Below, piece by piece: positions 63,370-64,000 of a stretch of 64,000 nucleotides of DNA. The translations under genes were made by a program, and so were the position numbers. Source of the stretch: JAGNZR01 sp051659505 (GTDB lineage Bacteria > Fusobacteriota > Fusobacteriia > Fusobacteriales > Fusobacteriaceae); the NCBI GenBank assembly GCA_051659505.1, contig JBOFOQ010000020.1:25762-89761 (forward strand), written 5' to 3'. The notes beneath the pieces were generated by a model, which ran no database searches, was not told the origin of the DNA, and saw nothing but the letters and a program-made list of their open reading frames with translations. Positions within the stretch are counted from its first letter, which is position 1, and each line of letters starts with the position of its first letter.

Positions 63370-63420
63370 GCTTTCATTGCCGAAAGGCGGGGTACGTCCC
63401 TACATGAAAGCTTTTTTTTT
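63370..63420 (+). ncRNA. Structured RNA element ending in an intrinsic terminator
   Basis: GCTTTCAT (63370-63377) and ATGAAAGC (63404-63411) form an outer stem followed by nine T. Inside lie two small stems, GCC-GAAA-GGC with a GNRA tetraloop and GGG-TACGT-CCC, making a compact three-way junction. The element is far more GC-rich than its surroundings. It could be the 3' end of a small RNA or a leader attenuator. I do not recognise a known riboswitch class. Confidence 0.5.
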
Positions 63421-63436
63421 GCGAATAAATTTTATA

Positions 63437-63477
63437 AAACAAAAAGAGGTTCTTTAGATAGAACCTCTTTTTGTTTT
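63437..63477. terminator. Strong bidirectional terminator
   Basis: AAAACAAAAAGAGGTTCT and AGAACCTCTTTTTGTTTT are perfectly complementary around a short loop (TTAGAT), with A- and T-runs on both sides. Confidence 0.9.
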
Positions 63478-63606
63478 ATTTATATTGGGGTAGTCTCAAT
63501 CCCATAGAATTTCATTTTCTACAAGATATTTCTTATTTTAGCACAACAACATCATAATTACAACATTATTTTTTATTAAATTTTTTCTGACTAAGTTGTA
63601 TAATGA

Positions 63607-63628
63607 ATTGTCCCAAAAGATTAGTCAA
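63607..63628. mobile_element. Left end of an IS30-like element
   Basis: ATTGTCCCAAAAGATTAGTCAA looks like an IS30-family terminal inverted repeat. It lies 74 bases before a transposase start codon. The other end is outside the window, so neither the repeat pair nor a target duplication can be checked. The 130 bases before it (63478-63606) contain no gene. Confidence 0.45.
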
Positions 63629-63701
63629 AAAAAGAAACTCATGATAAAATCAGTATGCTGAGGAAAAACGCAAATTAAACGTCAGCGAAAGGAGATTAAT
63701 C

Positions 63702-64000
63702 ATGAGTATATGTAATGATATCATAAAAAGGAAAAAATTTAAACAATTTACTTATTCAGAGAGATTAAAATTAGAAGCATTACTAAAAATAAAAAAGACA
63801 AAGAAAGTAGAAATAGCTGAATTGAGACTATTAAACGTAACTGATATTATCGCCGCAAACGACTTTTTAGTAGAGTATTTTGAACAATTCAATAAAGAAT
63901 TTTCAATAGACTTTAATTCTATCAAATCCGTATTTGAAAAGCAACTAACTTTAGAAGAAATAAATCTTCATTTATCAATTTTGCATGAAAGAATAATAGA
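63702..64000 (+). pseudogene. Chimeric transposase fragment (IS30-like N-terminus joined to an ISNCY-like C-terminus), cut by window end
   Basis: The frame starts at an ATG after AAAGGAG and is open to the last base (99 codons). Residues 1-41 (KRKKFKQFTYSERLKLEALL ... KKVEIAE) are the helix-turn-helix start of an IS30 transposase. After this the protein changes abruptly. LLNVTDIIAANDFLVEYFEQ and FNSIKSVFEKQLTLEEINLH resemble the part of ISNCY-type transposases that follows their integrase core. The IS30 catalytic domain is missing. The simplest reading is recombination between two insertion sequences that left an open but non-functional fusion. Family assignments are from memory of the motifs. 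Confidence 0.5.

Noticed and set aside
63478..63550. Minus-strand sequence ending ATGGGATTGAGAC, which resembles the 3' end of some CRISPR repeats
   Set aside because: Only one copy is present, with no second repeat or regular spacing and no cas genes, so a CRISPR array cannot be claimed.

Overview
The window is very AT-rich and almost fully coding. It reads as the chromosome of an anaerobic, Gram-negative-type Fusobacteriota (Fusobacterium or Cetobacterium-like). Evidence: lipobox lipoproteins, a TRAP transporter, a periplasmic GlpQ, a class I fumarase plus malic enzyme, a flavo-diiron protein, and strong TTGACA/TATAAT promoters with AGGAGG ribosome sites. The genus is an inference; no rRNA or other marker is present.

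Layout. 1-2.2 kb: the end of a TRAP permease (dctM), glpQ and an MgtC-like protein. 2.4-12.6 kb: a four-gene DNA-end-processing operon, sbcD-sbcC-addB-addA. 12.6-14.2 kb: an outer-membrane-like protein and the wreck of a NuoF/GltD-type oxidoreductase. 14.2-18.9 kb: an oligopeptide-binding lipoprotein, an S66 peptidase, a small tRNA-Ser/tRNA-Thr operon with odd tRNA bodies, cardiolipin synthase and a small lipoprotein. 19.0-21.6 kb: a two-gene operon joining a SIR2-like protein with lost catalytic residues to a RelA/SpoT alarmone synthetase; this is the best candidate for an undescribed system. 21.7-23.3 kb: a DUF1846 protein.

23.3-37.4 kb: a galactoside cluster (galK, galT, lacZ, GPH symporter, alpha-galactosidase, LacI regulator, galM) with a Septu-type anti-phage pair (ptuA/ptuB) inserted between the regulator and galM. 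A (TAA)22 microsatellite follows galM. 37.6-41.9 kb: a radical SAM protein, an RpiR regulator and nagB-nagA-yaiI for amino sugars. 41.9-46.7 kb: ogt, a thioredoxin-reductase-like flavoprotein, malic enzyme, two-subunit fumarase and a PTS EIIA. 47-50.7 kb: a hydrolase, a CCA-adding-type enzyme, and a lone tyrosine recombinase beside a dif-like 10-6-10 inverted repeat. 50.8-59.1 kb: two RsuA-type pseudouridine synthases, two HD phosphohydrolases, a SpoIID/LytB protein whose halves are in swapped order, a second peptide-binding lipoprotein, a nitroreductase and endonuclease IV. 59.1-64 kb: lgt, a flavo-diiron protein, the yhdT-panF pair, tRNA-Arg, a structured terminator-like RNA, and an IS30-like element whose transposase is fused to a piece of an unrelated transposase.

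The metabolic genes fit together. Lactose and alpha-galactosides enter by the GPH symporter, are split by LacZ and the alpha-galactosidase, and galactose goes through GalM-GalK-GalT. Amino sugars feed in through NagAB. Fumarase and malic enzyme link fumarate, malate and pyruvate. Several coding starts were moved downstream because an upstream candidate start codon lies inside a ribosome-binding site or promoter.
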